Assembly (NCBI GenBank): GCA_039819665.1
Contig: JBCBRM010000006.1
Coordinates: 1-64,000 of the forward strand
DNA from: JAWPMV01 sp039819665
GTDB taxonomy: Bacteria > Bacteroidota > Bacteroidia > J057
DNA length: 64,000 nucleotides
Direction of reading: 5' to 3'
Each line of letters starts with the position of its first letter. The stretch's first letter is position 1. Below the pieces are notes generated by a model. The model saw nothing but the letters and a program-made list of their open reading frames with translations, was not told where the DNA came from and searched no databases. This document shows positions 19,612 to 28,436 of this stretch, one piece after another. The translations under genes were made by a program, and so were the position numbers.

Positions 19612-20613
19612 TTAATTACATCTACCTCCATACAGCAAAATTTTATTATCAATAACTTTATATTCTAATCCAGTTATAAATGAAAAACTTTCCAATAGGT
19701 CCCAAATAGACTTATGGGTAGGTTTTCCTGATATTTTACAGTTTTTACTTCCTTCATCCTCAAATTCGATTTCAACTCCATACCACCTTTCAAGCTCAGG
19801 CTCCAGGTCCTCCAGGCGTTTATCTGAGAAACTAAACAAGCCTTCTTTCCATTGCCCCAGCTTCTCTATAGAGATTCTTCTCTTTTCCCATTTTTTTGTC
19901 AGATGACTCTGCACCCATTCTTCTTCTGGTGAGAGGAAAATTTCTTGTGCCTCTTTGGGATTGATTTTAACCTTCCCGCTTGTAAGGATGACCTTTTGAT
20001 TCTCTCCACTATAGGAACTTATGTAGAAAGTAGTTCCCATCACATGGGTACTAAAGTCATCAGCTTCTACCGTAAAAGGTCTGCGTTCGTCTTCTTTCAC
20101 ATCAAAATATCCTTCTCCTTCCAGGCGAATAATTCTTGAAGAATCTGAAAATGAGGATGGAAATGAGAGTTTACTGTCTACATTTAGCCAAACAATCGAA
20201 CTGTCTGGCAATAAAATCCTTTGGGCTTTGCCTCCTTTCGGTACCCTAATTTCTCTTTGTGATATCTCTTCTGGTTTTCTCTCCTTAGTATCATCCTCAT
20301 TTAGAGTTGAAAACCAGAAGACAAGTAGAAGGCTGGCTATGCTGGCTGCTACCAAAGGAAGCCATCTTCTCATGGTAAAGACTTTGGTCTTCTGGGATCT
20401 GATCTCTTTTTTCAATTCAAAGCGAATCTCCTCCAGTTTTTTATCAATAGGATCTCCTGACTCAGCAGGCTTTTCCTGATTCCATACATCTTCCCATAAG
20501 GATAAAAACTCCTTTTTACCCTCTCCCTTTTCTAGTGCCTCAATCAATTGCAACCTTTCAAAAGGAGTAAGATTATTATGATGCCATTTTTCCAAAAGAT
20601 CCTTAATAGTCAT
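19612..20613 (-). CDS. FecR-type anti-sigma factor
   Basis: A 333-residue inner-membrane anti-sigma factor. The cytoplasmic N-terminal ~80 residues bind the sigma factor, one membrane segment (WLPLVAASIASLLLVFWF, about 84-101) follows, then the periplasmic FecR domain (REIRVPKGGKAQRILLPDSS and LEGEGYFDVKEDE), and a DUF4974-like C-terminal domain (LEPELERWYGVEIEFED to the end), which receives the signal from the transporter STN domain. It lies between the sigma gene and susC. Confidence 0.95.
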   Translation of the reverse strand: MTIKDLLEKWHHNNLTPFERLQLIEALEKGEGKKEFLSLWEDVWNQEKPAESGDPIDKKLEEIRFELKKEIRSQKTKVFTMRRWLPLVAASIASLLLVFWFSTLNEDDTKERKPEEISQREIRVPKGGKAQRILLPDSSIVWLNVDSKLSFPSSFSDSSRIIRLEGEGYFDVKEDERRPFTVEADDFSTHVMGTTFYISSYSGENQKVILTSGKVKINPKEAQEIFLSPEEEWVQSHLTKKWEKRRISIEKLGQWKEGLFSFSDKRLEDLEPELERWYGVEIEFEDEGSKNCKISGKPTHKSIWDLLESFSFITGLEYKVIDNKILLYGGRCN

Positions 20614-20700
20614 AAAAGTAAACCAAGCTATCTATCATTATATAGGCTTAGAACAGTGGCACTGCCCAAAGAGATAGATGAAAAATTTGTTAAAGTTTGA

Positions 20701-21261
20701 TTAAAACAAAAAGAGGGCAAAGCAACCGGCAAGACCTTGGATGCCCAGTCCTTCTCTCAATTTCGTCAATGCTATGTATATATGGTTATTTACTGTGCTT
20801 AAAGAAAGACCAAGTTGATTGGCGATTTCTTTGTTTGAATAGCCGTTTTCTCTACTAAGCAGAAATATTTCTCTTGTCCTGGGAGGCAAAGATTCTATTT
20901 CACTTAGAACCTTCTCTCTAAATTCATTTTCCAAAAGGACCTGATCGGCAAGAGATGAAGCAGGCAAATCGGGAAGTTCCTCAAATAGATTATTCTTGAG
21001 TATGTTTTTCAGTTTCTTTATCGCCAGATTACTAGCGATTTTTGATAGATAGCCTTCTATAGATTTGCTTTCATCTATGTCTCCTCTTTTCATCCATAGT
21101 TTTAAAAAAGCGTCTTGTACGACCTCAAAAGAAGCATCCTCATCTTTTAATATATAAAATGCTGTATTGAAAAGCTTTCTACTAAATCTATTGTAGATAA
21201 AGTCGAAGGCTTTTTCATCCCCGGATTTGAACCTCTGTATTATTTCATTGTTTATTCCCAT
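20701..21261 (-). CDS. ECF RNA polymerase sigma factor of the SusCD locus
   Basis: A 186-residue ECF sigma factor. Region 2 contains FDFIYNRFSRKLFNTAFYILKD and the promoter-melting segment; region 4 contains PPRTREIFLLSRENGYSNKEIANQLGLS (presented here in part), the -35-binding helix-turn-helix. It is the first gene of the fecR/susC/susD/phosphoesterase set, and by analogy with FecI-type circuits it activates susC when its FecR partner is relieved. Confidence 0.95.
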   Translation of the reverse strand: MGINNEIIQRFKSGDEKAFDFIYNRFSRKLFNTAFYILKDEDASFEVVQDAFLKLWMKRGDIDESKSIEGYLSKIASNLAIKKLKNILKNNLFEELPDLPASSLADQVLLENEFREKVLSEIESLPPRTREIFLLSRENGYSNKEIANQLGLSLSTVNNHIYIALTKLREGLGIQGLAGCFALFLF

Positions 21262-21661
21262 TTCTAGGGTTCACAACTTTTATTCTACAAGGTTGCGAGC
21301 ACATAAAAACTAAACAAAAGATGTAGATTAAATAATAGTTAAGATGGGATTTTGATTTATTACATAAACAAGGCTCTCACTGGAGTTAATTGGCCTTACT
21401 TACACTTATTGCTTCTTCTGTTTTGGATTGGATATTGAAATGGGATGAATGAGTTAGTAACGACAAGGCAAAATAGAAAATCATGTGATTTAGGATATTC
21501 CCGAAAAGCGAATCCTTCATCGGCAATTTTGGAGGAGTACATACTACTACTGTCTTGAAAAGCAGTTACCATTCTCTGAAAGTTCATAAGAATGGTAACT
21601 GCAAAAGCTCGCGGGATCACGATTGAGGTTTATTTTTTCTGCATATTTTTGGATAGCCCTA
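21262..21661. other. Intergenic gap of 400 bases
   Basis: This gap lies upstream of the ECF sigma gene and downstream of the Arg/Asp-rich protein gene. It holds the strong hairpin at 21562-21602 and presumably the sigma gene promoter. A 74-codon minus-strand frame within it overlaps the hairpin and has no recognisable protein features, so I do not call it a gene. Confidence 0.6.
21562..21602 (-). terminator. Perfect 14-bp hairpin terminator
   Basis: GCAGTTACCATTCT and AGAATGGTAACTGC form a perfect 14-base-pair stem with a 13-base loop. On the minus strand it lies about 60 bases after the stop of the Arg/Asp-rich protein gene and is followed by TTTTC, consistent with an intrinsic terminator for that gene. 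Confidence 0.75.
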
Positions 21662-22390
21662 CTAATTATTTCGTTTGCGTTCCCTTCTTTCTCGCCTGTC
21701 TTCAAATCTTTCTCTTCTATCTTCTCTTTTTTCAGCTTTATCTTCTGCCAGCTCTATCTTTGTTGCGGCGATATCCTTTTCCATAAGCTCAATGAATTCG
21801 TTCATTATTCGAATATTAGCTATAGCTTTCTCTTTGGAAGCAGGCTCCACAGAGAATGAAAATGCCTCCAGGGTATTCATGATCTGCTTTTGACGTGAAG
21901 CAAGCGCAATTCTTTTATCTAGATCCATTCTGTCATCTGCGGCATCTCTTTGGTCATCACGCTTGTCTCTCCGGTCATCCCTCAAATCTCTTCCGTCCCC
22001 GATATCTCCATCTCTACTTGCTCTGTCCCTGCGTGAACGCCGAAGCTCACGATTAGAAGATCTTACTTCTGCTTGACTCTGTACAACTTCTTGCTTAGCC
22101 TGTGCAAGTTTCTGTTCACTTTGATTGATCTCCCGGTACATATCTGAAACAATGTCCTTTTTTAAGGTCTTTACTTTTTCTATGCTTTTAGTTCCAAGAG
22201 CTGTTTCTAAGCCTTTTACTTTTGTCTTAAAAGCCGCGAGTTCAGCAATATCTCTTTCTAGTTGTTCCTCACCAACTTTTATGGCTTTGTTATTCATTCC
22301 GGCCTCTTGCATATTTCTTACACCTTGTGCTCTACCACTAAATTGGAATAGCACCATAAAAAGGATGAAGAAGCTTGCTGTCTTTTTCAT
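21662..22390 (-). CDS. Secreted Arg/Asp-rich coiled-coil protein
   Basis: A 242-residue protein with a signal peptide (ASFFILFMVLFQFSGRAQG) and no recognised domain. Residues ~50-110 look like a long coiled coil. Residues ~118-160 are low-complexity with alternating charge (blocks such as RDLRDDRRDKRDDQRDAADD), and the C terminus is again Lys/Arg/Glu-rich (EDRRERFEDRRERRERKRNN). Such tracts suggest an extended charged helix. It stands alone between two apparent transcripts and ends at a hairpin terminator. I do not recognise a function. Confidence 0.8.
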   Translation of the reverse strand: MKKTASFFILFMVLFQFSGRAQGVRNMQEAGMNNKAIKVGEEQLERDIAELAAFKTKVKGLETALGTKSIEKVKTLKKDIVSDMYREINQSEQKLAQAKQEVVQSQAEVRSSNRELRRSRRDRASRDGDIGDGRDLRDDRRDKRDDQRDAADDRMDLDKRIALASRQKQIMNTLEAFSFSVEPASKEKAIANIRIMNEFIELMEKDIAATKIELAEDKAEKREDRRERFEDRRERRERKRNN

Positions 22391-22476
22391 AAAAAAAACT
22401 ATTTGATAGTTATACTTTATTGACTCGTTTTTGATGGAACGATTAACATTGTGAGAAAAGAGCTGATTAATTCTAT

Positions 22477-24246
22477 CTAGCTATTGCGTTGAAGATTAAA
22501 TCGGGTCTTACGCCATATGATAAATACTACCAGACATAGGATCGATGTAAAAATGAAAGGAAGGAAGGTCTTGAAGATTGCAAGAAAGGATTTTTTCGTT
22601 ACTTCCCTTTCAGCTGAATAGCCTGCTGGCATCTCAATCACCCCTACCCTTTTCGCATAGTCCTGGTATTCTGATAACATTTTTTGAAAAAGCTCTGGCT
22701 GTTCCTTAGCAAGATCTTTTGTCTCACCCGGATCAGTAGGCAAGTAATGTAGGTGCCAGCTATTATCTCCATGAGGTATATTATTTTTGACAATTTTATA
22801 TCCATTTAGAAAATAAGCCGCACTATTTCCCACTTCCAGACCTATCCCCTCATCCATTCCGTAAATAGCCTGATTGGGGTCATGGATATGAGCTAACATA
22901 CTTTTACCTGTAATAGGTGCAAAGCCTTCATTGGCTAAGGTTGAAAGTCCTGCCAGATCGTAAATAGTGGGTGCTATATCTGTGAAAAAGCAAAAGGCAT
23001 CGGACTTCACATTTTGGGGCAAGCTTTTTCCACTCATGATAAAGGGAACCCGCAAGCCTCCTTCAGCGGTATAGTATTTAAAATAAGAGAAAGGAGAGGC
23101 CATCGCATTTGCAAATTCAGGTCCGGTAGCACCGAAATAGCCTTTGGCACCATTTTTCCCTAAATCTCGGTGATATCCCTGTTTAAGGGCCCAGCTAATG
23201 ACCGAAGTATGATAATCAGCACCTTCTGGGCCATTGTCAGAAGTAACAATGAATAGGGTATTATCCATCATTCCCTTTTCTGTCAGATAATCGATATACC
23301 GTCCGATATGAAAATCCATAGCTTCCAGCATACCCGCAGTAACTGCCATGTCCTGGATATACATCCCCTGTTCCTCTTCGCTTAGATCTGCCCACTTTCT
23401 GAAGTTTGGGAATACATCATTTAAGGTAGCATCTTGAGAAATAAGCGCCAAGTCCTTTGCTTTTTCAAAGCGGTCAATCCGCATCTTGTCCCATCCTTTT
23501 TCATAGGTCTTTGTATAAGGATCAATAAATTCCTGCGGGGCCTGGATGGGGGCGTGAATAGCCTGAAAAGCTATATAGGAAAAGAAGGGCTCTTCTTTGT
23601 TTTCTTCCTCTTCATGAAAGGAGAGAATCTTGTCGATATAAGTCTTAGAAGAATAAAAATCTTCAGGGAGATCCACGGGTACTCCATCAGCATACCAATC
23701 AGCCGTAGGTTTCATGGGCAGATACCCCTGTTTTTCAAAATTATTGGCTCCTGAAGCACCCAAAATAAAAGACCGATCGAATCCTCTTTTACTGGGAAGG
23801 GTATGTTCATCATGTCCAAGATGCCACTTACCTGTTGTATATGTATTGTACTGCGCTTCCTTTAAACGGCTAGCTATTGTCTGTACCCGCTCATTTAACA
23901 CCCCACCATAACCAGGCATAGTCTGATATTTTTCAGGCAGCATTTCAGGTAAATTCGCGACACCTGTAAGATGACTATCTGTACCGGTCATTAACATTGC
24001 TCTTGAAGGAGCACATGCCGGAGATGCATGCATATTCGTAAACAATATCCCACTTCTGGCTAGTCGATCGATATTAGGCATCCGTGCTTCACCTCCATAT
24101 GTACTGAAGTCCATAAGACTCGCATCATCAACCAGAATTAAGACGAAGTTTGGTTTGCTGTCTGAGGAATCAGCTTGCGCATTAAGAGAGGTACTCAAAC
24201 CAATCGTTAAGCATATTGCAACAAGATATTGAATCAGCTTCTTCAT
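22477..24246 (-). CDS. Arylsulfatase-type sulfatase with C-terminal membrane anchor (copy A)
   Basis: A 589-residue formylglycine sulfatase. The signal peptide ends LSTSLNAQ; the metal site begins with LILVDDASLMDFSTYGG; the modified Cys is Cys78 in ACAPSRAMLMTGTDSH; GKWHLGH carries the usual Lys/His pair. Unusually, a hydrophobic helix near the C terminus (FLPFIFTSILCLVVFIIW) followed by basic residues would anchor the periplasmic enzyme in the inner membrane. It is a clear paralogue of the sulfatase at 29.7 kb. It lies two bases downstream of a DJ-1/PfpI gene and is probably co-transcribed with it. Confidence 0.92.
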   Translation of the reverse strand: MKKLIQYLVAICLTIGLSTSLNAQADSSDSKPNFVLILVDDASLMDFSTYGGEARMPNIDRLARSGILFTNMHASPACAPSRAMLMTGTDSHLTGVANLPEMLPEKYQTMPGYGGVLNERVQTIASRLKEAQYNTYTTGKWHLGHDEHTLPSKRGFDRSFILGASGANNFEKQGYLPMKPTADWYADGVPVDLPEDFYSSKTYIDKILSFHEEEENKEEPFFSYIAFQAIHAPIQAPQEFIDPYTKTYEKGWDKMRIDRFEKAKDLALISQDATLNDVFPNFRKWADLSEEEQGMYIQDMAVTAGMLEAMDFHIGRYIDYLTEKGMMDNTLFIVTSDNGPEGADYHTSVISWALKQGYHRDLGKNGAKGYFGATGPEFANAMASPFSYFKYYTAEGGLRVPFIMSGKSLPQNVKSDAFCFFTDIAPTIYDLAGLSTLANEGFAPITGKSMLAHIHDPNQAIYGMDEGIGLEVGNSAAYFLNGYKIVKNNIPHGDNSWHLHYLPTDPGETKDLAKEQPELFQKMLSEYQDYAKRVGVIEMPAGYSAEREVTKKSFLAIFKTFLPFIFTSILCLVVFIIWRKTRFNLQRNS

Positions 24247-24248
24247 GA

Positions 24249-25112
24249 TTATTTTTGATGTTTTGATAATAACTCCAGGATCATTTGAGATGTCTCATGC
24301 CCGGAATTTTGATTTTGACCGGTAATGAAACGTTTCTCTTCATCAACCACAGTCAGGGTAGCGAAAAAATCCATCCTTTTATGATTTGCCTGAAAGTTTG
24401 CTCCGGCTTTTATCAATTCAGTTTCGGGATGTTTGGGAGTAAACTCAATTCCCAATTGGTCCAATTGCTTTTGAGTTACCCCAGTCATCGTCCTGTCCTT
24501 TATCAAATAATTGCCCGTACTATCTTTGGCTTCAGCAAATGCCAACGCTCCGTGGCAGACACTTCCATAAAGAACATCTGAATTGTAATAGGCCTCTGAT
24601 ACTTTTTCGGCCAATAACTCAGACTGCGCCATGTCATAGGCGGCTCCCCAGCCTCCAGCAAAAAATACTACGTCATATTCTTTGAAATCAACTTCTTTGA
24701 GTGGAATGGAGTTTTTGACTTTAGCCTTGAAGATGTCGTCTTCCAAATACCTCTTATCCGCATCCTCCTTAATGAAGTACAAAAAAGAGGATGGGTCTAT
24801 GGGTATTTCTCCCCCTTTAATACTTGCCACATCTACCCTCATCTTAGCATCCAGAAATTCGTAATAAGGTATGGTCATCTCTGAACCAAATACGCCTGTG
24901 GGATTACCCTCTGTTTCTCCAGGCTTATTCAAAACGCCATGACTGGTAGTTACGATCAAAGCCTTTTTTCCCCTTAGCTGATATTGCTTACCCTCAAAGT
25001 CTGGATGAAATCCAAAGGAGTTTAGTATGGAAGGCAACGCAATGGCTACGGTAATGAGTACGATCACGATACCTGTTACTATGTAGATCAATTTGTGCTT
25101 GTTTTGTGTCAT
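24249..25112 (-). CDS. DJ-1/PfpI family protein with N-terminal membrane anchor
   Basis: A 287-residue class I glutamine-amidotransferase-like protein of the DJ-1/PfpI superfamily. An N-terminal membrane segment (about 8-28) is followed by the DJ-1 fold, with the nucleophile elbow YGSVCHGALA at Cys186 and a following His, and the conserved DVVFFAGGWGAAYDM loop. Relatives include Hsp31-like chaperones/glyoxalases and stress proteases. The membrane anchor, pointing the domain to the periplasm, is uncommon. It is tightly linked to the downstream sulfatase gene (two bases) and follows a Spy-like gene by 33 bases. Its reaction is unproven. Confidence 0.85.
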   Translation of the reverse strand: MTQNKHKLIYIVTGIVIVLITVAIALPSILNSFGFHPDFEGKQYQLRGKKALIVTTSHGVLNKPGETEGNPTGVFGSEMTIPYYEFLDAKMRVDVASIKGGEIPIDPSSFLYFIKEDADKRYLEDDIFKAKVKNSIPLKEVDFKEYDVVFFAGGWGAAYDMAQSELLAEKVSEAYYNSDVLYGSVCHGALAFAEAKDSTGNYLIKDRTMTGVTQKQLDQLGIEFTPKHPETELIKAGANFQANHKRMDFFATLTVVDEEKRFITGQNQNSGHETSQMILELLSKHQK

Positions 25113-25145
25113 TTGAAATAAAGCTTTAAGGCTAAAATAGCTCCG

Positions 25146-25517
25146 CTATCTATTTGCTTTCATTCGCTCTTGCATCTCCTCCTGCTTGTTCAGGTAAGCT
25201 TTGTATTGCTCTTTGGAAAGAAGTTTTTCCATATCGGCATTTTGATCTTTCCGGATGGCTTTCACCTTTTTGTACATTTGAAATTTTCCTTCTCCGCTAT
25301 CTTTCACTGCCTTGAGCTGTGGAATATATTTTTTCATGATAGCTTCAAATTCAGGCTTTTGCTCGTCTGAAAGATTTAGAGCTTCATAGTATTCCTCCAT
25401 GTTTTTAGCCATTTCTTGTTTCTGCTCATCGCTGAGATCTGCTGCTTGTGCGAGGCTAATTTTGGTGCCAAATACTAAAAGGGCAAACATTAATGACAGA
25501 ATTTTCAATGATTTCAT
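25146..25517 (-). CDS. Spy/CpxP-like small periplasmic protein
   Basis: A 123-residue secreted helical protein. The signal peptide is LSLMFALLVFGTKISLAQA. Two LSDEQK motifs (starting about residues 28 and 54) and LLSKEQYKAY near the end resemble the LTxxQ motifs of Spy/CpxP-type periplasmic chaperones; Bacteroidota carry many such small relatives. It is the first gene of an apparent three-gene set with the DJ-1/PfpI and sulfatase genes, which together suggests an envelope-stress flavour. The chaperone role is inferred. Confidence 0.75.
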   Translation of the reverse strand: MKSLKILSLMFALLVFGTKISLAQAADLSDEQKQEMAKNMEEYYEALNLSDEQKPEFEAIMKKYIPQLKAVKDSGEGKFQMYKKVKAIRKDQNADMEKLLSKEQYKAYLNKQEEMQERMKANR

Positions 25518-25923
25518 ATTATTGATTTTATAGGGTTAAAATGTTGTGAAAGTGATATTGAGAATCTTTTTTACTACAGTCTCGGATACGACTGCATTGT
25601 GAGGGCTACATGTATATTGCCCGTGAACTGAACATAGAACTATGTGAAATGAACAGGATTGCAGATGAACTATTATCCGGCTTTTCAATACGATATCTAT
25701 AGCCGCCTTTGCCTACCCACGAGGAGATAACAAATTGCTATGAAGGGATAGTTTTAGCTGATACCCCTTAGGAGACTGTACATGGATAGATACACTTACT
25801 AAAAGAAATTGAATTACAAAAGAAAGGTGTCGCATATAAGGCTGTCTTTATTTGTTGATCGCTATAAAAGTCTGTCAAAAGGAGCTTAGATGAAATCAAC
25901 AAAAGACAAGAAATGCGAGAGAG
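25518..25923. other. Intergenic gap of 406 bases
   Basis: This gap lies between the Crp-family gene and the Spy-like gene, both on the minus strand. I see no convincing gene, hairpin or repeat. A 30-codon plus-strand frame at 25610-25702 is the only visible open stretch and has no supporting features. The promoter of the downstream three-gene set should lie here. Confidence 0.5.
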
Positions 25924-26469
25924 TTACTCTTTTTTTGAAGAGATTCTTTTTCTAATTCTGCTGAGTGAGGTTGGAGTGATACCCAGAACGTTGGCAATGT
26001 ATTTATCAGGCGTTCGGCCAATAACATTAGGGTAGTCTTTTACATACTTTTTGTAACGGTCTTCCGGAGATAATAACACCAAAGATTCCACTCGTTGAAA
26101 GGCTTGCCTTAGAACTGTTTTATTAAAATGCATCCTATTGATTTCCAGAATCTCTGGATTTTTTTCAACTACCTTAAAATACGCATCATACTCAATAGTA
26201 TAAACTTTTGTTCGCTCAAGAGCCTGATAAGAAAAAAGAGAAGGCTCATCAAATAAAATCGCATGGATATTTCCGAACACATGATTTTCGGGCAAAAGAT
26301 GAAAGGTTATTTCCTCTGATTTTTCATTAATAAAAAAACTACGAATGAGTCCTTTTCTAACGAAATAGACATCTTTTCTCAACTCTCCCTTTTCAATAAT
26401 GATTTCCCCTTTCTCAATTGTATTGATCCTAAGATGTCTCAACAATAACAGCAGATTTCTCATGATCAT
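25924..26469 (-). CDS. Crp/Fnr-family transcriptional regulator
   Basis: A 181-residue regulator with an N-terminal cyclic-nucleotide-binding-like beta domain (IEKGELRKDVYFVRKGLIRSF to about residue 110) and a C-terminal helix-turn-helix (YIANVLGITPTSLSRIRKRI). It is shorter than E. coli Crp, and the effector-pocket Arg/Ser pair is not evident, as is common for Bacteroidota members of this family that lack a known ligand. It is encoded between the Spy-like gene and the tetR gene, all on the minus strand. Its targets are unknown. Confidence 0.88.
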   Translation of the reverse strand: MIMRNLLLLLRHLRINTIEKGEIIIEKGELRKDVYFVRKGLIRSFFINEKSEEITFHLLPENHVFGNIHAILFDEPSLFSYQALERTKVYTIEYDAYFKVVEKNPEILEINRMHFNKTVLRQAFQRVESLVLLSPEDRYKKYVKDYPNVIGRTPDKYIANVLGITPTSLSRIRKRISSKKE

Positions 26470-26660
26470 AATTTCCTAAGGTAGTCGATCGAATTTGATC
26501 GTAGAGATCTTGATTCTTAACGTGAATTGTGATCCCTAATTTTCAACTAGCTATATGGCTAGAAGGTTTCCTGGAGTTCTCATGGATTGGAATTTAAATT
26601 ATGCCCAAACCAAATGAAAACCTTTGTGAGTTATAAAGTATATTCTAGCCCGTTTACTAT

Positions 26661-27293
26661 TTATTCCTTTATAGCATTTGCCAAAAATTCATTGATTTGG
26701 TCATACTCGCTTTTACCCTTTTCTGTCAGATAAGGTAAAATCATATACCAGGTCATTTCTACCATATCCATAGGCTTTTCAAAAAGTTGGCTGGAGCTAA
26801 AGATCTTGCGTTGAAAATTCCAAAATGCGCCGACCATCCACACATTATGAATCAGAAAATCATATTTGATTCCCTCACTTTCCGGGATCATTCTTCCCGT
26901 TTCTATATAATGGTCAAAAAGCGCCCTTCCTTGTTTTAAGCGAATGAGATTGCTTTCTTCATATAGTTTCTCTACTTCAGGATAGTTTTGAAGAATAAAA
27001 AATAAGTCCTGAAAAAAGAAATTATACTTTTCCATGAAACCCTTAAATCTGCCAATGATTGCCCTAAATTCATGTAGGGTCAAATAGCCTTCCTGCCTGA
27101 TAAAATCCAGTGAGTCCACATGCATCTTCTCATAGAGCTCTTTTACCAAAGTTGCTTTGGTCTTATAATGATAAGTCAAATTACCCGGGCTGATATCCAG
27201 AGCAGCTGCTATTTGATTGGGAGAGGTAGAGGATATACCCCGCTCATTAAATAACTCGACCGCCTTAATAAGAATCTTCTCTTTTAATTTCAT
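26661..27293 (-). CDS. TetR family transcriptional regulator
   Basis: A 210-residue TetR-type repressor. The helix-turn-helix is ISSTSPNQIAAALDISPGNLTYHYKTKATLV (given in parts: TSPNQIAAALDI and PGNLTYHYKTK) within the first 50 residues, followed by an all-helical ligand-binding domain. It is divergent from a lipid-metabolism-like operon starting at 27515. Three near-identical 18-bp palindromes in the 221-base divergent region are probable operators for it, one beside its own start and two in front of the operon, so autoregulation and ligand-relieved repression are likely. Acyl-CoA or a steroid/fatty ligand is plausible given the operon content. Confidence 0.92.
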   Translation of the reverse strand: MKLKEKILIKAVELFNERGISSTSPNQIAAALDISPGNLTYHYKTKATLVKELYEKMHVDSLDFIRQEGYLTLHEFRAIIGRFKGFMEKYNFFFQDLFFILQNYPEVEKLYEESNLIRLKQGRALFDHYIETGRMIPESEGIKYDFLIHNVWMVGAFWNFQRKIFSSSQLFEKPMDMVEMTWYMILPYLTEKGKSEYDQINEFLANAIKE

Positions 27294-27301
27294 CTCAAGA
27301 T

Positions 27302-27319
27302 TTAGTACTAAAGTGCTAA
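27302..27319. promoter_or_regulatory. Probable TetR operator, site 1 (tetR side)
   Basis: TTAGTACTAAAGTGCTAA is an 18-bp palindrome with one mismatch, starting 9 bases upstream of the tetR start codon. It matches two more copies on the other side of the same divergent region. Consensus from the three: TTAGTACTAAAGTACTAA. Confidence 0.8.
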
Positions 27320-27420
27320 AATAATTCTGAATTTAGGATAAAGCCTTTGGAAATTCCTTGCTCATTATGAAGCAGTATCTCCCTTTTTTAATACTCTATC
27401 AAACCAATTTCAAAGATCAA

Positions 27421-27438
27421 TTAGTACAAAAGTACTGA
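27421..27438. promoter_or_regulatory. Probable TetR operator, site 2 (operon side)
   Basis: TTAGTACAAAAGTACTGA is a copy of the same palindrome with two deviations from the consensus. Its centre lies 31 bases from that of site 3, about three helical turns, so both would be bound on the same DNA face. Confidence 0.8.
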
Positions 27439-27451
27439 ATTATTTTTAAAA

Positions 27452-27469
27452 TTAGTATTAAAGTACTAA
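27452..27469. promoter_or_regulatory. Probable TetR operator, site 3 (operon side)
   Basis: TTAGTATTAAAGTACTAA matches the consensus with one change and lies 45 bases upstream of the first operon gene. Its right end runs into TAATTTTA, close to the Bacteroidota -7 element TAnnTTTG, so the site probably overlaps the promoter. Confidence 0.8.
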
Positions 27470-27514
27470 TTTTATCACAAACAGCTTGAAATACCTAAAA
27501 TATTCACCCGAAAA

Positions 27515-28417
27515 ATGAAAACAACAACGCCTTTAATTCTATCGACTACCATCCTGATTTTAATGGCTTTGATCTTCACCGCTTGTGGAAATCAAAATAA
27601 ATTAAGCGGTCGTAACGCTATTACCATCTATCTTTCAGATACAGTCCCCGAGATAGATAAAACAAGAGAGACCAAGATATTGACAGCTTTTTTTGGACTG
27701 GATAACGGTCTTACTCAGCGAGCCAGATTAATCTATAAAAATGCTCCTGGGCAGGATGGAATGCCCCTGGTATTCTCTCATGAACTTGATCCTGAAAGTC
27801 TGGAAGGCGCTGACTTTGCAGTTACCACCCAAAACGGAACCATACACATAGTAGAAGCAGCGAGTTTCCTTCCCGCCAATGAAGAGTTTGAACTCCGGAC
27901 GGTCCTCCTAATAGGAGAATATGGTAATCACCCAGATAATCCTCCGGTCTCAGTGAAAGTGGTAGGGGATTTAATGGCTAGAACTGGTCAAAATTTCAGA
28001 GGAGATAGTATTGAAGTAATTCCCCTTCCTGAAGGACCAGTTCTAAGTTATGCGGAGTATTTTACGATTGACAAAGACTATCCCTATATAGAGAAAGGCG
28101 ACGGTTGTGATTGCCCGAAAGAGGAAACAAAGATGGTGGTAAAAGCTGTTTGGTCTGGAGGGGTGAGAGCATTAAATGGGGAGGAATTGGGAGAGAATGA
28201 AAAAGATGATTTTATCGTAACCTTAGTCAATGGTACAGACACTGTCCAGCTTACTCCTTTCAAATTGGCAGACTTAGGGGATAATGAGAACAACATTGAC
28301 CTATGCCTGAAGGAATCCGGAATTCCTATCCTGGTCGCTGCAAATGGAAATATCGCCATAGACCCTAATAACGATCCAAATCCAAAGACATCCGTTAAAG
28401 TAGTCAGCAGATGGTAA
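27515..28417 (+). CDS. Lipoprotein of unknown function, first gene of TetR operon
   Basis: A 300-residue lipoprotein; the signal peptide ends LMALIFTAC with Cys25 as the lipid site. No family is recognised. The mature protein reads as mixed beta structure, with a CDCPKEE segment near residue 200 that could bind a metal and a second Cys at about 272. It is the first gene behind the paired operators, 19 bases before a thioesterase gene, so its expression should follow the TetR regulator. A surface or periplasmic binding role for the operon's substrate is a guess. Confidence 0.8.
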   Translation: MKTTTPLILSTTILILMALIFTACGNQNKLSGRNAITIYLSDTVPEIDKTRETKILTAFFGLDNGLTQRARLIYKNAPGQDGMPLVFSHELDPESLEGADFAVTTQNGTIHIVEAASFLPANEEFELRTVLLIGEYGNHPDNPPVSVKVVGDLMARTGQNFRGDSIEVIPLPEGPVLSYAEYFTIDKDYPYIEKGDGCDCPKEETKMVVKAVWSGGVRALNGEELGENEKDDFIVTLVNGTDTVQLTPFKLADLGDNENNIDLCLKESGIPILVAANGNIAIDPNNDPNPKTSVKVVSRW

Positions 28418-28436
28418 ACTCAATTACTTATAAAAA

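Noticed and set aside
21396..21620. A 74-codon minus-strand open frame between the sigma gene and the Arg/Asp-rich protein gene
   Set aside because: It overlaps the terminator hairpin and shows no signal, domain or sensible spacing.
25610..25702. A 30-codon plus-strand frame in the gap upstream of the Spy-like gene
   Set aside because: Too short and without composition bias, recognisable motif or neighbouring partner; chance frames of this length are expected.
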